Shown here piece by piece: positions 33,020 through 40,486 of a DNA stretch of 43,034 nucleotides. The stretch comes from Prochlorococcus sp. AG-355-M18 (lineage in GTDB: Bacteria; Cyanobacteriota; Cyanobacteriia; PCC-6307; Cyanobiaceae). The translations under genes and the position numbers were made by a program. The DNA is taken from assembly GCA_003280725.1 (NCBI GenBank), contig QCED01000013.1, positions 1 through 43,034 of the forward strand, in the 5' to 3' direction. Position 1 is the stretch's first letter; the number at the start of each line of letters is the position of its first letter. Under the pieces are notes generated by a model. It ran no database searches. It was not told where the DNA came from and was given only the letters and a program-made list of their open reading frames with translations.

Positions 33020-33377
33020 TTTAATTGATTCTGGTTAATTGTTTCTGGCCTATAGACTTATTTTACTAAAAACAATTTGAATTAACTATTAATAATTTCA
33101 ACAATGAAGTCTATAAATATAGATGTGAAAAAAAAATGAATTTAACTAGTCAATCAATAATTAAAAACATCCTAATTCAATGCAATACTTACACAATATT
33201 ACTGTTCCATCAACTAAAACTAAAACAGCATTTAGAATATGATTTTTAGAACAGATATCAGAACATTTTATCAACTTCACTATTCCGAAATTAGCTTAAA
33301 AATTTTGAAGATTTTTGTACTAAAAAGTGTTTTTTTTCTAATTTATTGATACAGTAAAAAATATAAGTAATAAAACA
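33020..33377. other. 358-base gap between lipA and the resolvase-like gene
   Basis: This is the longest gene-free stretch in the window and is very AT-rich. It must hold the lipA promoter (minus) and one for the resolvase-like gene (plus). A plus-strand 37-codon frame (33136-33249, starting MNLTSQSIIKN) is open but not convincing. Near the right end a weak hairpin around 33317-33329 is followed by eight T (33330-33337), which could end a small plus-strand RNA. No tRNA or known small RNA is recognised. Confidence 0.4.
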
Positions 33378-34001
33378 TTGACTTTTAAATTTAAAAGAAA
33401 ACGTATTTTATTATCAGAAAAAAATAAAAACTCTAAAGCAATTGGTTATGCTAGAGCTACTCATAATGACTATGAATATTTAGAAGAGCAAATAAAAATT
33501 TTGAAGGAAGAGGGTTGCAGTTTAGTGTTCTCTGAATTTATAAGTTTAGATGAAGAAATCAAACCCCAACTCAATAAAGCTATAAATTCCTTATCAAAAG
33601 GCGATCAATTAATAATAACTCAGCTTGACCGAGCATTTAAAAATAAAAAAGAATGTTTAAAGACAATAAATAAACTTATTAATAAGGATATTCAATTTCG
33701 GACTTTGACTGGTTTTTTTGCTGCCAATGAATCCTCTAATGCAAATTCTTCAATTTTTAAAATTTTATATGAATTAGATAATTTAGAAGATAAAAGTTTA
33801 GGTGAAAGAAAAAAAGAACAACTATTACGCAGAAAATTATCTGGAAATAATTTGGGAGGCAGGCCCAAAATAAGTCCTTTAAAAGAATCTTTAGTAATCA
33901 GATTGCGTAATGAAGGATATTCATATCGATCAATCAGATCACAGACTGGAATTGCATTATCAACAATTAGAAGAGTGATTTTGGATGGAGAATTAACATA
34001 A
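33378..34001 (+). CDS. Serine recombinase (resolvase/invertase) homologue, catalytically degenerate
   Basis: A 207-residue protein with the size and two-domain layout of gamma-delta resolvase. The N-terminal domain begins at about residue 21 (AIGYARAT), after a basic 20-residue extension. The C-terminal helix-turn-helix (about 173-203, EGYSYRSIRSQTGIALSTIRRVI) is intact. Several catalytic residues look lost: the nucleophile serine position is Thr28, and the second Arg of D-R-L-G-R is Lys88 (LDRAFKN). The E-R-x-R region reads EDKSLGER. Arg26 and Arg85 are kept. The start is TTG at 33378, with no ATG available. A DNA-binding role without recombination is inferred. One base separates it from the next gene. 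Confidence 0.82.
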   Translation: MTFKFKRKRILLSEKNKNSKAIGYARATHNDYEYLEEQIKILKEEGCSLVFSEFISLDEEIKPQLNKAINSLSKGDQLIITQLDRAFKNKKECLKTINKLINKDIQFRTLTGFFAANESSNANSSIFKILYELDNLEDKSLGERKKEQLLRRKLSGNNLGGRPKISPLKESLVIRLRNEGYSYRSIRSQTGIALSTIRRVILDGELT

Positions 34002-34002
34002 A

Positions 34003-34215
34003 ATGATGAAGAAAGAAATTGAAAATTTAATAAAAGAAAATTTTAAAGATACAGCATTGCGTATTTATGAATTAGATAATGAAGATAGAAAAAGTTTGTT
34101 AGCAGAATATAGAGAATGGATTATGAATGATTTAGATTTTGAAGAAGTGATGATGCTACCTTATGAAGCCTATACCGACAAATTAGATTCTAATTTCTTA
34201 GAAGATTCACTTTAG
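34003..34215 (+). CDS. Small acidic protein of unknown function
   Basis: A 70-residue protein with about 19 acidic and 9 basic residues, predicted mostly helical, without membrane segment or known motif. It begins MMKKEIENLIKEN, and either of two adjacent ATGs could start it. It follows the resolvase-like gene by a single base, which suggests a two-gene unit, and its stop overlaps that of the convergent serine hydrolase by 4 bases. I do not recognise a family. It is likely real because of the tight spacing and normal codon use, but this is not proven. Confidence 0.6.
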   Translation: MMKKEIENLIKENFKDTALRIYELDNEDRKSLLAEYREWIMNDLDFEEVMMLPYEAYTDKLDSNFLEDSL

Positions 34216-35120
34216 CCCTCAATAGTATATCTCGTATTAAAATCGTATACTTCTTTGGCTATAAACGGTAAAAGGGAAGAATCTTTGGAATATTGTTCTC
34301 CATTACAAAAAACTACTAATAAAGTTTGTAGAGATTTATTATTAATCCACCAAGCTGAATCATGTCTAACTTCAGACATTAAGCCTGCTTTACTCCAAAG
34401 ATTAATGCTTTCTGGTAATCCTTCACCCAAAAAACCATCTATTTGATTAAGAGAATCGTTTTTAAGAACAACTTTATTTAAATTTCTTTTTAAAAAACTT
34501 CGCAAATTTAAATTATTTTCTTGATAATTAATATGAATCATAATTTCCTCCAAAACCCTTGCAGCTGAATCGGAGTTCATAGCGTTTCTATTTTTATTAT
34601 CATATCCATAAAATTCTTTCTCACGACCAAATGGTGCATCATCCCAAGTCTTCTGACAGCAATTTATACCAACCAACTCTTCCCAATTTAAATCATGTAG
34701 CCAATCATTTATTATACTTCTTTGGTATTTCCAATTTTCCCAAAGTTCACCTTCAATACGAGGTCCACTTGTTGTTCCAGTAAGTAAATCAATTAAAAAG
34801 CTTGTGGCATTATTACTGGAGAAAGACAACATTTTCCCTACAGCATCAATAATTTCATCTGTTAGTAACAAACTTCCTTTTTTAATCCAATAAAATGCAG
34901 CAAGGCCATAAACTAACTTGACTATGCTTGCAGGGTAAACTATTTTTTTGTTATTAATGCCAGTTCCAAAACCTTTAAATACACTTTTATTTTCACTCTT
35001 ATAATTAATCCAAGTTATCGAAATATCTTCTCTTGAAAAATCTTTATTATTAGAGCATACTCTCCTTAAAATATCATTTAAGGCTAGACCCATCTCTTGA
35101 CTTAAATAGTAAAAGGACAT
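34212..35120 (-). CDS. Beta-lactamase/PBP-like serine hydrolase
   Basis: A 302-residue protein of the penicillin-recognising fold. The three motifs can be placed: S-x-x-K as Ser65-Ile-Val-Lys68 in YPASIVKLVYG, S-x-N as Ser102-Asn-Asn104 in SFSSNNATS, and K-T/S-G as Lys244-Ala-Gly246 in LWSKAGLMSE. The fold is closest to class A beta-lactamase-type hydrolases. No signal peptide is visible at either candidate start (ATG 35120, or ATG at codon 10, 35093), so export is uncertain. Cell-wall or other ester/amide substrates are possible; antibiotic resistance should not be assumed. It is divergent from the NlpC/P60 gene. Confidence 0.78.
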   Translation of the reverse strand: MSFYYLSQEMGLALNDILRRVCSNNKDFSREDISITWINYKSENKSVFKGFGTGINNKKIVYPASIVKLVYGLAAFYWIKKGSLLLTDEIIDAVGKMLSFSSNNATSFLIDLLTGTTSGPRIEGELWENWKYQRSIINDWLHDLNWEELVGINCCQKTWDDAPFGREKEFYGYDNKNRNAMNSDSAARVLEEIMIHINYQENNLNLRSFLKRNLNKVVLKNDSLNQIDGFLGEGLPESINLWSKAGLMSEVRHDSAWWINNKSLQTLLVVFCNGEQYSKDSSLLPFIAKEVYDFNTRYTIEG

Positions 35121-35123
35121 TGT

Positions 35124-35882
35124 ATGGAAATTTATAAAAATCCTATCTCACTATTTAAACAAACTAATTTTTCAAAAACTATTTGGTGGAAATTAAAAGT
35201 TAATATTTCTGGATATCAAAATGAAACAGAAGATAAATTAGTTACTGAAATATTTAAAAATAGAATTTTTAGGCTTATTTATCCAAATATTTATCAAAAC
35301 AACCATAAATTTTCAAGAATACTAGTTCAACTATATGAAGATGGTTACGTCTGTTGGATAAATTTAGATGGATTAATTATTGAGAAATACGAATTAGGAA
35401 AACCTGAGAATTCAATAAAAGGACACTTCTTTATAAAAAATAAAGTTAACTCAATTTTAAAATGGATAAAGGATCAATCTGAGTTAAATAATGAATATCT
35501 TTGGGGAGGTACATTAGGACCCAATTTTGATTGTTCTGGATTAATTCAGACTGCTTTTTTAAAGCATCAAATTTATATACCTCGAGACTCTTTTCAAATA
35601 AAAAGTTTTTGTAAGCACCTTTTTTATTACAAAGAATCATATGCCGCTCTACGCCCTGGCGATCTTTTATTTTTTGGAAATCAAGAAAAATGTGATCATA
35701 TTGGAATCTACAAAGGTGACGGATTCTACTACCATAGCTCTGGAATAGATTTTGGCAGAAATGGAATAGGATTAGATACCCTAAAAAAGTCTAATGATAA
35801 AATTTCATTGCATTATAAATCTAAACTAATTTCGGCAGGAAGAGTAGTTAGAAATTATAGATGGGACCGCACTATACGTTGA
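35124..35882 (+). CDS. NlpC/P60 family cysteine peptidase with SH3-like N-terminus
   Basis: A 252-residue protein. The C-terminal NlpC/P60 domain (about 107-245) has the catalytic Cys137 in NFDCSGLIQ, His192 in CDHIGIY and a third residue His204 in YYHSSG, with LRPGDLLFF between. The N-terminal part (about 25-95) contains EDGYVCWINLDGL, like the bacterial SH3 domains of cyanobacterial gamma-D-Glu-diaminopimelate endopeptidases. Cleavage of peptidoglycan stem peptides, probably in recycling, is the likely role. There is no signal peptide, as for other cytoplasmic or recycling-type members. Its ATG lies 3 bases from that of the divergent serine hydrolase. Confidence 0.85.
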   Translation: MEIYKNPISLFKQTNFSKTIWWKLKVNISGYQNETEDKLVTEIFKNRIFRLIYPNIYQNNHKFSRILVQLYEDGYVCWINLDGLIIEKYELGKPENSIKGHFFIKNKVNSILKWIKDQSELNNEYLWGGTLGPNFDCSGLIQTAFLKHQIYIPRDSFQIKSFCKHLFYYKESYAALRPGDLLFFGNQEKCDHIGIYKGDGFYYHSSGIDFGRNGIGLDTLKKSNDKISLHYKSKLISAGRVVRNYRWDRTIR

Positions 35883-35946
35883 TTAATAGAGCTCAACTTT
35901 AAATTTTAAATTAAATTTCAATATTATTTATTCTTTTATTTAGGAA

Positions 35947-36546
35947 TTAACCAGCAGTCCAAATATTTTTAATTATTGGCATTATGGTATCTAAGTGTAA
36001 TGTCCCAACAATTAACCAAGCAAAAACAGCTCCTCCACAGCCTCCTAACCAAAATCCACTCGTAAAATCAGCCCAACCACTTCTTGTAAATAAGTCCTTT
36101 GGCGGATTATTAACAGTGGCATCTGGAGGTTGAACATTAGGTGCTTTACCTGGTGCATTGTATAGGACAAAAAGTGCTGTCAAAATATGAACAGCTCCAA
36201 TAGTGGCGAGAAGTCCAGCTGTTAAAGCAAATTCAGAATTTCTTAATGGGCCAGTCATAGTAAAAGGTCCGTATAGAAGATATCCAAAAGCTGCTCCAGT
36301 TTCTAAACCTCTAAAATTAGGGGAAATACCTTCTCTATAAAAAGGTAAATTATTTATAAAGGCTTTTGTAAAATAACCACTATTAACTGGAGTAGCTAAA
36401 TTACCAACACAAGGATCAGCAACTGTTTTTACTGCCCATTGTTCTGCTACGCCAATATCATTTGGTTGTACAGAAGTATCTATGTACTTCTCATCAAACT
36501 TAATAGAACTTGTTGATTCAGAGAATGATTTTTGAAAGTCGCTCAT
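35947..36546 (-). CDS. psaL: Photosystem I subunit XI
   Basis: A 199-residue thylakoid protein that forms the trimerisation domain of photosystem I. The conserved core reads [38 protein letters not shown], followed by hydrophobic segments (about 75-95, 105-130, 165-190). It is longer than freshwater PsaL (about 155 residues), with an N-terminal extension of roughly 30 polar residues and a longer loop near 130-150. It follows psaI by 27 bases and forms a psaI-psaL unit. Confidence 0.96.
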   Translation of the reverse strand: MSDFQKSFSESTSSIKFDEKYIDTSVQPNDIGVAEQWAVKTVADPCVGNLATPVNSGYFTKAFINNLPFYREGISPNFRGLETGAAFGYLLYGPFTMTGPLRNSEFALTAGLLATIGAVHILTALFVLYNAPGKAPNVQPPDATVNNPPKDLFTRSGWADFTSGFWLGGCGGAVFAWLIVGTLHLDTIMPIIKNIWTAG

Positions 36547-36573
36547 TTTTTTAATAGTTTAGTGATTGATAAT

Positions 36574-36687
36574 TTATTCAGTTGCTGTAATTAATCTTCC
36601 AATCAATACGATAAAAACAGCAGGCATTGCTATACCAATTAATGGAACAAAAATTGAGGGTAAAAGACTTGGTAAATCAGATGGCAT
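36574..36687 (-). CDS. psaI: Photosystem I subunit VIII
   Basis: A 37-codon gene. The product begins MPSDLPSLLPSIFVPLIG and consists of one transmembrane helix (about 10-30) with a short polar tail. This is the PsaI pattern: a single-helix subunit next to PsaL that helps stabilise it. The ATG is at 36685-36687 and TAA at 36574-36576. It lies 27 bases upstream of psaL, the usual pairing in cyanobacteria, which makes the call firm despite its size. Confidence 0.93.
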   Translation of the reverse strand: MPSDLPSLLPSIFVPLIGIAMPAVFIVLIGRLITATE

Positions 36688-36704
36688 AGTTCTTTAAACA
36701 TCTT

Positions 36705-36722
36705 TAAATACTTTAGTATTTA
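36705..36722. promoter_or_regulatory. Palindrome upstream of psaI
   Basis: TAAATACTTTAGTATTTA has two perfect 8-base arms with a 2-base centre. It lies 17 bases upstream of the psaI ATG, in the gap shared with the divergent HEAT-like gene. It could be an operator or the base of a leader hairpin. Confidence 0.4.
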
Positions 36723-36756
36723 TCTGCGAAATAGTGTTAATTTTATTACTGGATGA

Positions 36757-36762
36757 TATAAA
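36757..36762 (+). promoter_or_regulatory. Candidate -10 element for the HEAT-like gene
   Basis: TATAAA ends 17 bases before the ATG of the 126-residue gene, which would give a very short leader. It is weak in this AT-rich context. Confidence 0.3.
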
Positions 36763-36779
36763 AATTATTAACTTTTTAC

Positions 36780-37160
36780 ATGATAAATTTTTTCGCAATT
36801 TTACTTATTATTTTTATAGGAATATTACTTCTAGTTTTAAAAAAAAGAAGCTTTAAAAAGTTAATAAATAAAAGAAATATATATTCTATTAATTTAAACA
36901 AAAATAATAAATTTTCATCTAATAAAAATAGTTTTTTGTACAATCACGAAGAAAAAAAGTACTCAGTATTTTATAAAAATTCTCAAAGAAATAAAATGAT
37001 TAGTCTTTTTCAGGGTAATACAGAAAATAAATTAAAGGCATTAAAAATTGCGGAAGAATTGGCTGATAAATCAACATTACCAATTTTACGAAAAGGCTTG
37101 AGAGATATTTCTCCTGAAGTCGTTGAAATTTCAGCTTTTTTAATAAGAAAGTTCAAGTAA
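36780..37160 (+). CDS. Membrane-anchored HEAT-like small protein
   Basis: A 126-residue protein of unknown function. An N-terminal transmembrane helix (about 3-20) is followed by a basic, Asn/Lys-rich linker (21-75). The C-terminal 50 residues (NTENKLKALKIAEELADKS, then LPILRKGLRDISPEVVEISAFLIRKF) have the two-helix spacing of one or two HEAT repeats, including the P-x-V-R/V-x-x-A-like pattern. HEAT-repeat proteins in cyanobacteria include bilin lyases and assembly factors, but this one is too short to assign. It is divergent from psaI and ends 4 bases before the convergent glycosyltransferase. Confidence 0.65.
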   Translation: MINFFAILLIIFIGILLLVLKKRSFKKLINKRNIYSINLNKNNKFSSNKNSFLYNHEEKKYSVFYKNSQRNKMISLFQGNTENKLKALKIAEELADKSTLPILRKGLRDISPEVVEISAFLIRKFK

Positions 37161-37164
37161 AAAT

Positions 37165-38127
37165 TTAATTTTGCTTAGCACTGTTTATTGATCTAATTCT
37201 GTAAATTGGACGATTTTGACTTTCATGATATGTCCTAATTAAAAGTTCGCTCAATAATCCAAAACTAAATAATTGAACACCCGCAATTCCTAAGATTAAT
37301 GCAAACATTAGCAACGGACGATTTCCAATATCCTCACCCATTATTTTTAAAACTATCAAATAAGAACTTATCGAAAGACTAATGAAAATACTTATAATTC
37401 CAACAAAACCAAATCCATACATCGGTCTTGTTAAAAATTTAGTCATAAACCAAACAGTTAGTAAATCCATTAAAACTCTAAAAGTTCTATCAATACCATA
37501 TTTACTTGATCCATATTGCCTGCTCCTATGATTTACTTTAATTTCATTGATTCTTGCACCTTCAATATTTGCTAAAACGGGCAAAAACCTGTGAAGTTCC
37601 CCATATAACTTAATATCTTCTATTATTTCTTTCTTAAAAGCTTTTAATGAGCAACCATAGTCATGAAGCTTCAAACCTGTTACGTGAGCTATTAACTTAT
37701 TCGCTATTTTTGATGGTATCTTTCTATTAATTAATTTATCTTTTCTATCAAACCTCCAACCACAAACCAAATCATAACCATTGTTAATTTCTGAAATTAA
37801 TAAAGGAATATCATTTGGATCATTCTGTAAATCACCATCCAAAGTAATAACAATATCGCCCTTAGAATTATCAAAGCCAGCTGACATTGCTGCAGTTTGC
37901 CCATAATTTTTGCGAAGGGAAATTACTGACAATTCTTTAATTTTGAGAGTTAGTTGCTTTAATACTTGATGAGTATTATCTTTAGAACCATCATTTACAA
38001 CAATCAATTCAAAATTAAATTTATGAGATGACATTACATTTATAACTTCATCCAATAAAAGACCAATACTCTCACTTTCATTGAAAACAGGGACGATAAT
38101 AGAAATTAATTGTTTTATATCTGACAT
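37165..38127 (-). CDS. DPM1/GtrB-like polyprenyl-phosphate glycosyltransferase (family 2)
   Basis: A 320-residue protein. The GT-A domain (about 8-165) has ISIIVPVFNESESIG, VVNDGSKDNT and the metal-binding Asp-Gly-Asp in ITLDGDLQNDPND. R-x-x-Q-Y-G-x-S-K-Y-G (about 203-213) precedes two C-terminal transmembrane helices (about 235-260, 270-295). This layout is that of dolichyl/undecaprenyl-phosphate glucosyl- or mannosyltransferases, which make lipid-linked sugars for membrane enzymes of the GT39/GT-C type. Such an enzyme is encoded at 10612-12165, though far away. Sugar and pathway are unknown. Confidence 0.85.
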   Translation of the reverse strand: MSDIKQLISIIVPVFNESESIGLLLDEVINVMSSHKFNFELIVVNDGSKDNTHQVLKQLTLKIKELSVISLRKNYGQTAAMSAGFDNSKGDIVITLDGDLQNDPNDIPLLISEINNGYDLVCGWRFDRKDKLINRKIPSKIANKLIAHVTGLKLHDYGCSLKAFKKEIIEDIKLYGELHRFLPVLANIEGARINEIKVNHRSRQYGSSKYGIDRTFRVLMDLLTVWFMTKFLTRPMYGFGFVGIISIFISLSISSYLIVLKIMGEDIGNRPLLMFALILGIAGVQLFSFGLLSELLIRTYHESQNRPIYRIRSINSAKQN

Positions 38128-38188
38128 TTATATTTAATAATAATTACATAATTTTAACTTAATTTAGAACATTAAAATTAAACAAAAA

Positions 38189-38212
38189 AAATCACCACAA
38201 ACGTGGTGATTT
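38189..38212 (-). terminator. Rho-independent terminator of psaA-psaB
   Basis: Read on the minus strand, ATCACCAC-GTTT-GTGGTGAT forms a perfect 8-base-pair stem (10 with flanking A-T pairs) and a 4-base loop. It is directly followed by a run of eight T (38183-38190 on the plus strand as A). It begins about 19 bases after the psaB stop. It is the most convincing intrinsic terminator in the window. Confidence 0.9.
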
Positions 38213-38230
38213 AAATTATTTAAGGAAAAT

Positions 38231-40459
38231 TTAACCAAACTTACCTGAAGTTGATGCGATAACAAATGCACCGAATGTAAGTATGTTCCCAATCGTGAAA
38301 TGTGCTAATCCAACTAATCTGGCTTGAACAATTGAAAGTGCAACTGGCTTATCTCTCCAACCAACAAGGTTAGCAATTGGAGTACGCTGATGTGCCCAAA
38401 CTAATGTTTCAATTAACTCTTGCCAGTAACCACGCCATGATATTAGGAACATGAAACCAGTAGCCCAAACTAAGTGACCGAATAGGAACATCCAAGCCCA
38501 AGGAGATAGGGAATTGACTCCAAATGGATTATATCCATTAATAAGTTGAGCAGAGTTTAACCAGAGATAATCTCTGAACCACCCCATTAAATAAGTTCCT
38601 GATTCGTTAAATTGCGCTACGTTACCCTGCCAAATTGCTAGGTGTTTCCAATGCCAGTAGAAAGTAACCCATGCTAGTAAATTTAATGCCCAGAACATAG
38701 CTAAGTACATAGCATCCCAAGATGAACTATCACAAGTACCTCCACGACCAGGTCCATCGCAAGGGAATGCATAACCTAAATCTTTCTTATCAGGAATTAA
38801 TTTTGTTCCTCTAGCATCAAGTGCACCTTTGATAAGGATTAATGCAGTTGTATGAAGACCTAAAGCAATAGCATGGTGAACTAAGAAATCTGCAGGCCCG
38901 ATAGGTAAGAAAGCACTTAATGCATCTTGTCTATTGATAAGATCCATCCAGTAATGATTACCTGGTAATGAATTAGCTGCTAGAGATGCTGAACTTGTAG
39001 GATCAGATAATAAAGCGTTAAAGCCGTACATCATCTTACCTTGAGCAGCCTGAACAAATTGAGCAAATACTGGCTCGATTAAAATTTGCTTTTCAGGATT
39101 ACCAAAAGCTACAACAACATCGTTGTGAACATAAATTCCAAGAGTGTGGAATCCTAGCAACATTGTTACCCAACTAAGGTGACTTATCAAAGCTTCCTTT
39201 GTTCCAAGTACTCTTGCTAGTACATTATCTTTGTTTAATTCAGGATCGTAATCTCTCACAAAGAAAATGGCTCCATGTGCAAAAGCACCGACCATCAAGA
39301 ACATAGCTATGTACTGATGATGACTATATAGAGCAGATTGTGTGGTGTAGTCCCTGGCAATAAAAGCATAAGAGGGAAGTGCACCCATATGTTGGGCTAC
39401 AAGAGAAGTTGCTACACCAAGTGATGCTAATGCTAATCCAAGTTGGAAATGTAATGAGTTATTTACAGTTTCATATATTCCATCATGGTTAATTCCGAAA
39501 CTACCTTTATGAGGGTCATTAGGGTGCCTTGTATTATGAGCTTCTGTAATTTCTTTTAGGCTATGACCAATACCAAAGGTATTTCTATACATATGCCCAG
39601 CAATTACAAAAACTGTTCCAATCGCAATATGGTGATGCGCTATGTCAGTAAGCCATAATGCTTCACTTTGAGGATGTAGACCACCTAAGAAAGTAAAGAT
39701 TGCTGTTCCAGCACCCTCAGCTGATCCAAATACTTGATCTAGAGAATCAGGATTTTGTGCATATGCCCCCCAGTTTAAAGTAAAGAAAGGAGCTAGTCCT
39801 GCAGGATGTGGAAGCACTGTTAACCAGTTATCCCAACCTACATGTTGTCCTCTTGACTCAGGTATAGCAACATGAACTAAATGACCTGTCCAAGCGATAC
39901 TACTAAAACCAAATAAGACAGCTAAGTGATGATTTAATCTTGACTCAGCATTTTTAAACCAAGCTAGAGAAGGTCTGAATTTTGGCTGTAAGTGTAGCCA
40001 ACCTGCAAATAGGGTCCAACAAGCCAAAATACTCATAAATATTGAAGCTTGGAAGAGTTGCTCATTAGTTCTCATTCCAATTGTGTACCACCAATGATAG
40101 AGACCTGAGTAAGCTATGTTTACTGGACCACTAGCTCCAGCTTGTGTCATTGCCTCTGTGATACCAGATCCAAAATGTGGATCCCAGATAGCATGAGCAA
40201 TAGGACGAACGTGGGTTGGATCAAGTACAAATTGCTCGAAGTTACCCTGCCAAGCAATATGAAACAAGTTACCAGCTACCCAAAGGGCTATTATTGCTAG
40301 ATGACCAAAATGTGTAGAGAAAAGCTTCTGATAAAGCTTTTCTTCGGTCATACCATCATGACTTTCAAAGTCGTGAGCGGTAGCTATTCCGTACCATATT
40401 CGTCGAGTTGTAGGGTCCTGAGCTAGACCCTGGTTAAATGATGGAAATTTTGTTGCCAT
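38231..40459 (-). CDS. psaB: Photosystem I P700 apoprotein A2
   Basis: A 742-residue core protein binding P700, the A0/A1 cofactors and, with PsaA, the FX [4Fe-4S] cluster. The FX loop [12 protein letters not shown] (about 560-571) holds both ligand cysteines. Eleven transmembrane segments can be followed, with many paired histidines that bind chlorophyll. It begins [30 protein letters not shown], the standard PsaB start, and ends with ASTSGKFG. It lies 27 bases after psaA and is followed by a strong terminator. Confidence 0.99.
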   Translation of the reverse strand: MATKFPSFNQGLAQDPTTRRIWYGIATAHDFESHDGMTEEKLYQKLFSTHFGHLAIIALWVAGNLFHIAWQGNFEQFVLDPTHVRPIAHAIWDPHFGSGITEAMTQAGASGPVNIAYSGLYHWWYTIGMRTNEQLFQASIFMSILACWTLFAGWLHLQPKFRPSLAWFKNAESRLNHHLAVLFGFSSIAWTGHLVHVAIPESRGQHVGWDNWLTVLPHPAGLAPFFTLNWGAYAQNPDSLDQVFGSAEGAGTAIFTFLGGLHPQSEALWLTDIAHHHIAIGTVFVIAGHMYRNTFGIGHSLKEITEAHNTRHPNDPHKGSFGINHDGIYETVNNSLHFQLGLALASLGVATSLVAQHMGALPSYAFIARDYTTQSALYSHHQYIAMFLMVGAFAHGAIFFVRDYDPELNKDNVLARVLGTKEALISHLSWVTMLLGFHTLGIYVHNDVVVAFGNPEKQILIEPVFAQFVQAAQGKMMYGFNALLSDPTSSASLAANSLPGNHYWMDLINRQDALSAFLPIGPADFLVHHAIALGLHTTALILIKGALDARGTKLIPDKKDLGYAFPCDGPGRGGTCDSSSWDAMYLAMFWALNLLAWVTFYWHWKHLAIWQGNVAQFNESGTYLMGWFRDYLWLNSAQLINGYNPFGVNSLSPWAWMFLFGHLVWATGFMFLISWRGYWQELIETLVWAHQRTPIANLVGWRDKPVALSIVQARLVGLAHFTIGNILTFGAFVIASTSGKFG

Positions 40460-40486
40460 TGAATTAAAAAGGTGAAGTTCAGGTAA

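Noticed and set aside
33136-33249. 37-codon plus-strand frame beginning MNLTSQSIIKN
   Set aside because: Short, with no recognisable motif, and such frames are common by chance in this AT-rich DNA. Mentioned only as part of the gap.
33020-35946. Resolvase region as an insertion sequence or genomic island
   Set aside because: No terminal inverted repeats, target duplications, tRNA junction or base-composition shift is seen, and the recombinase looks inactive.
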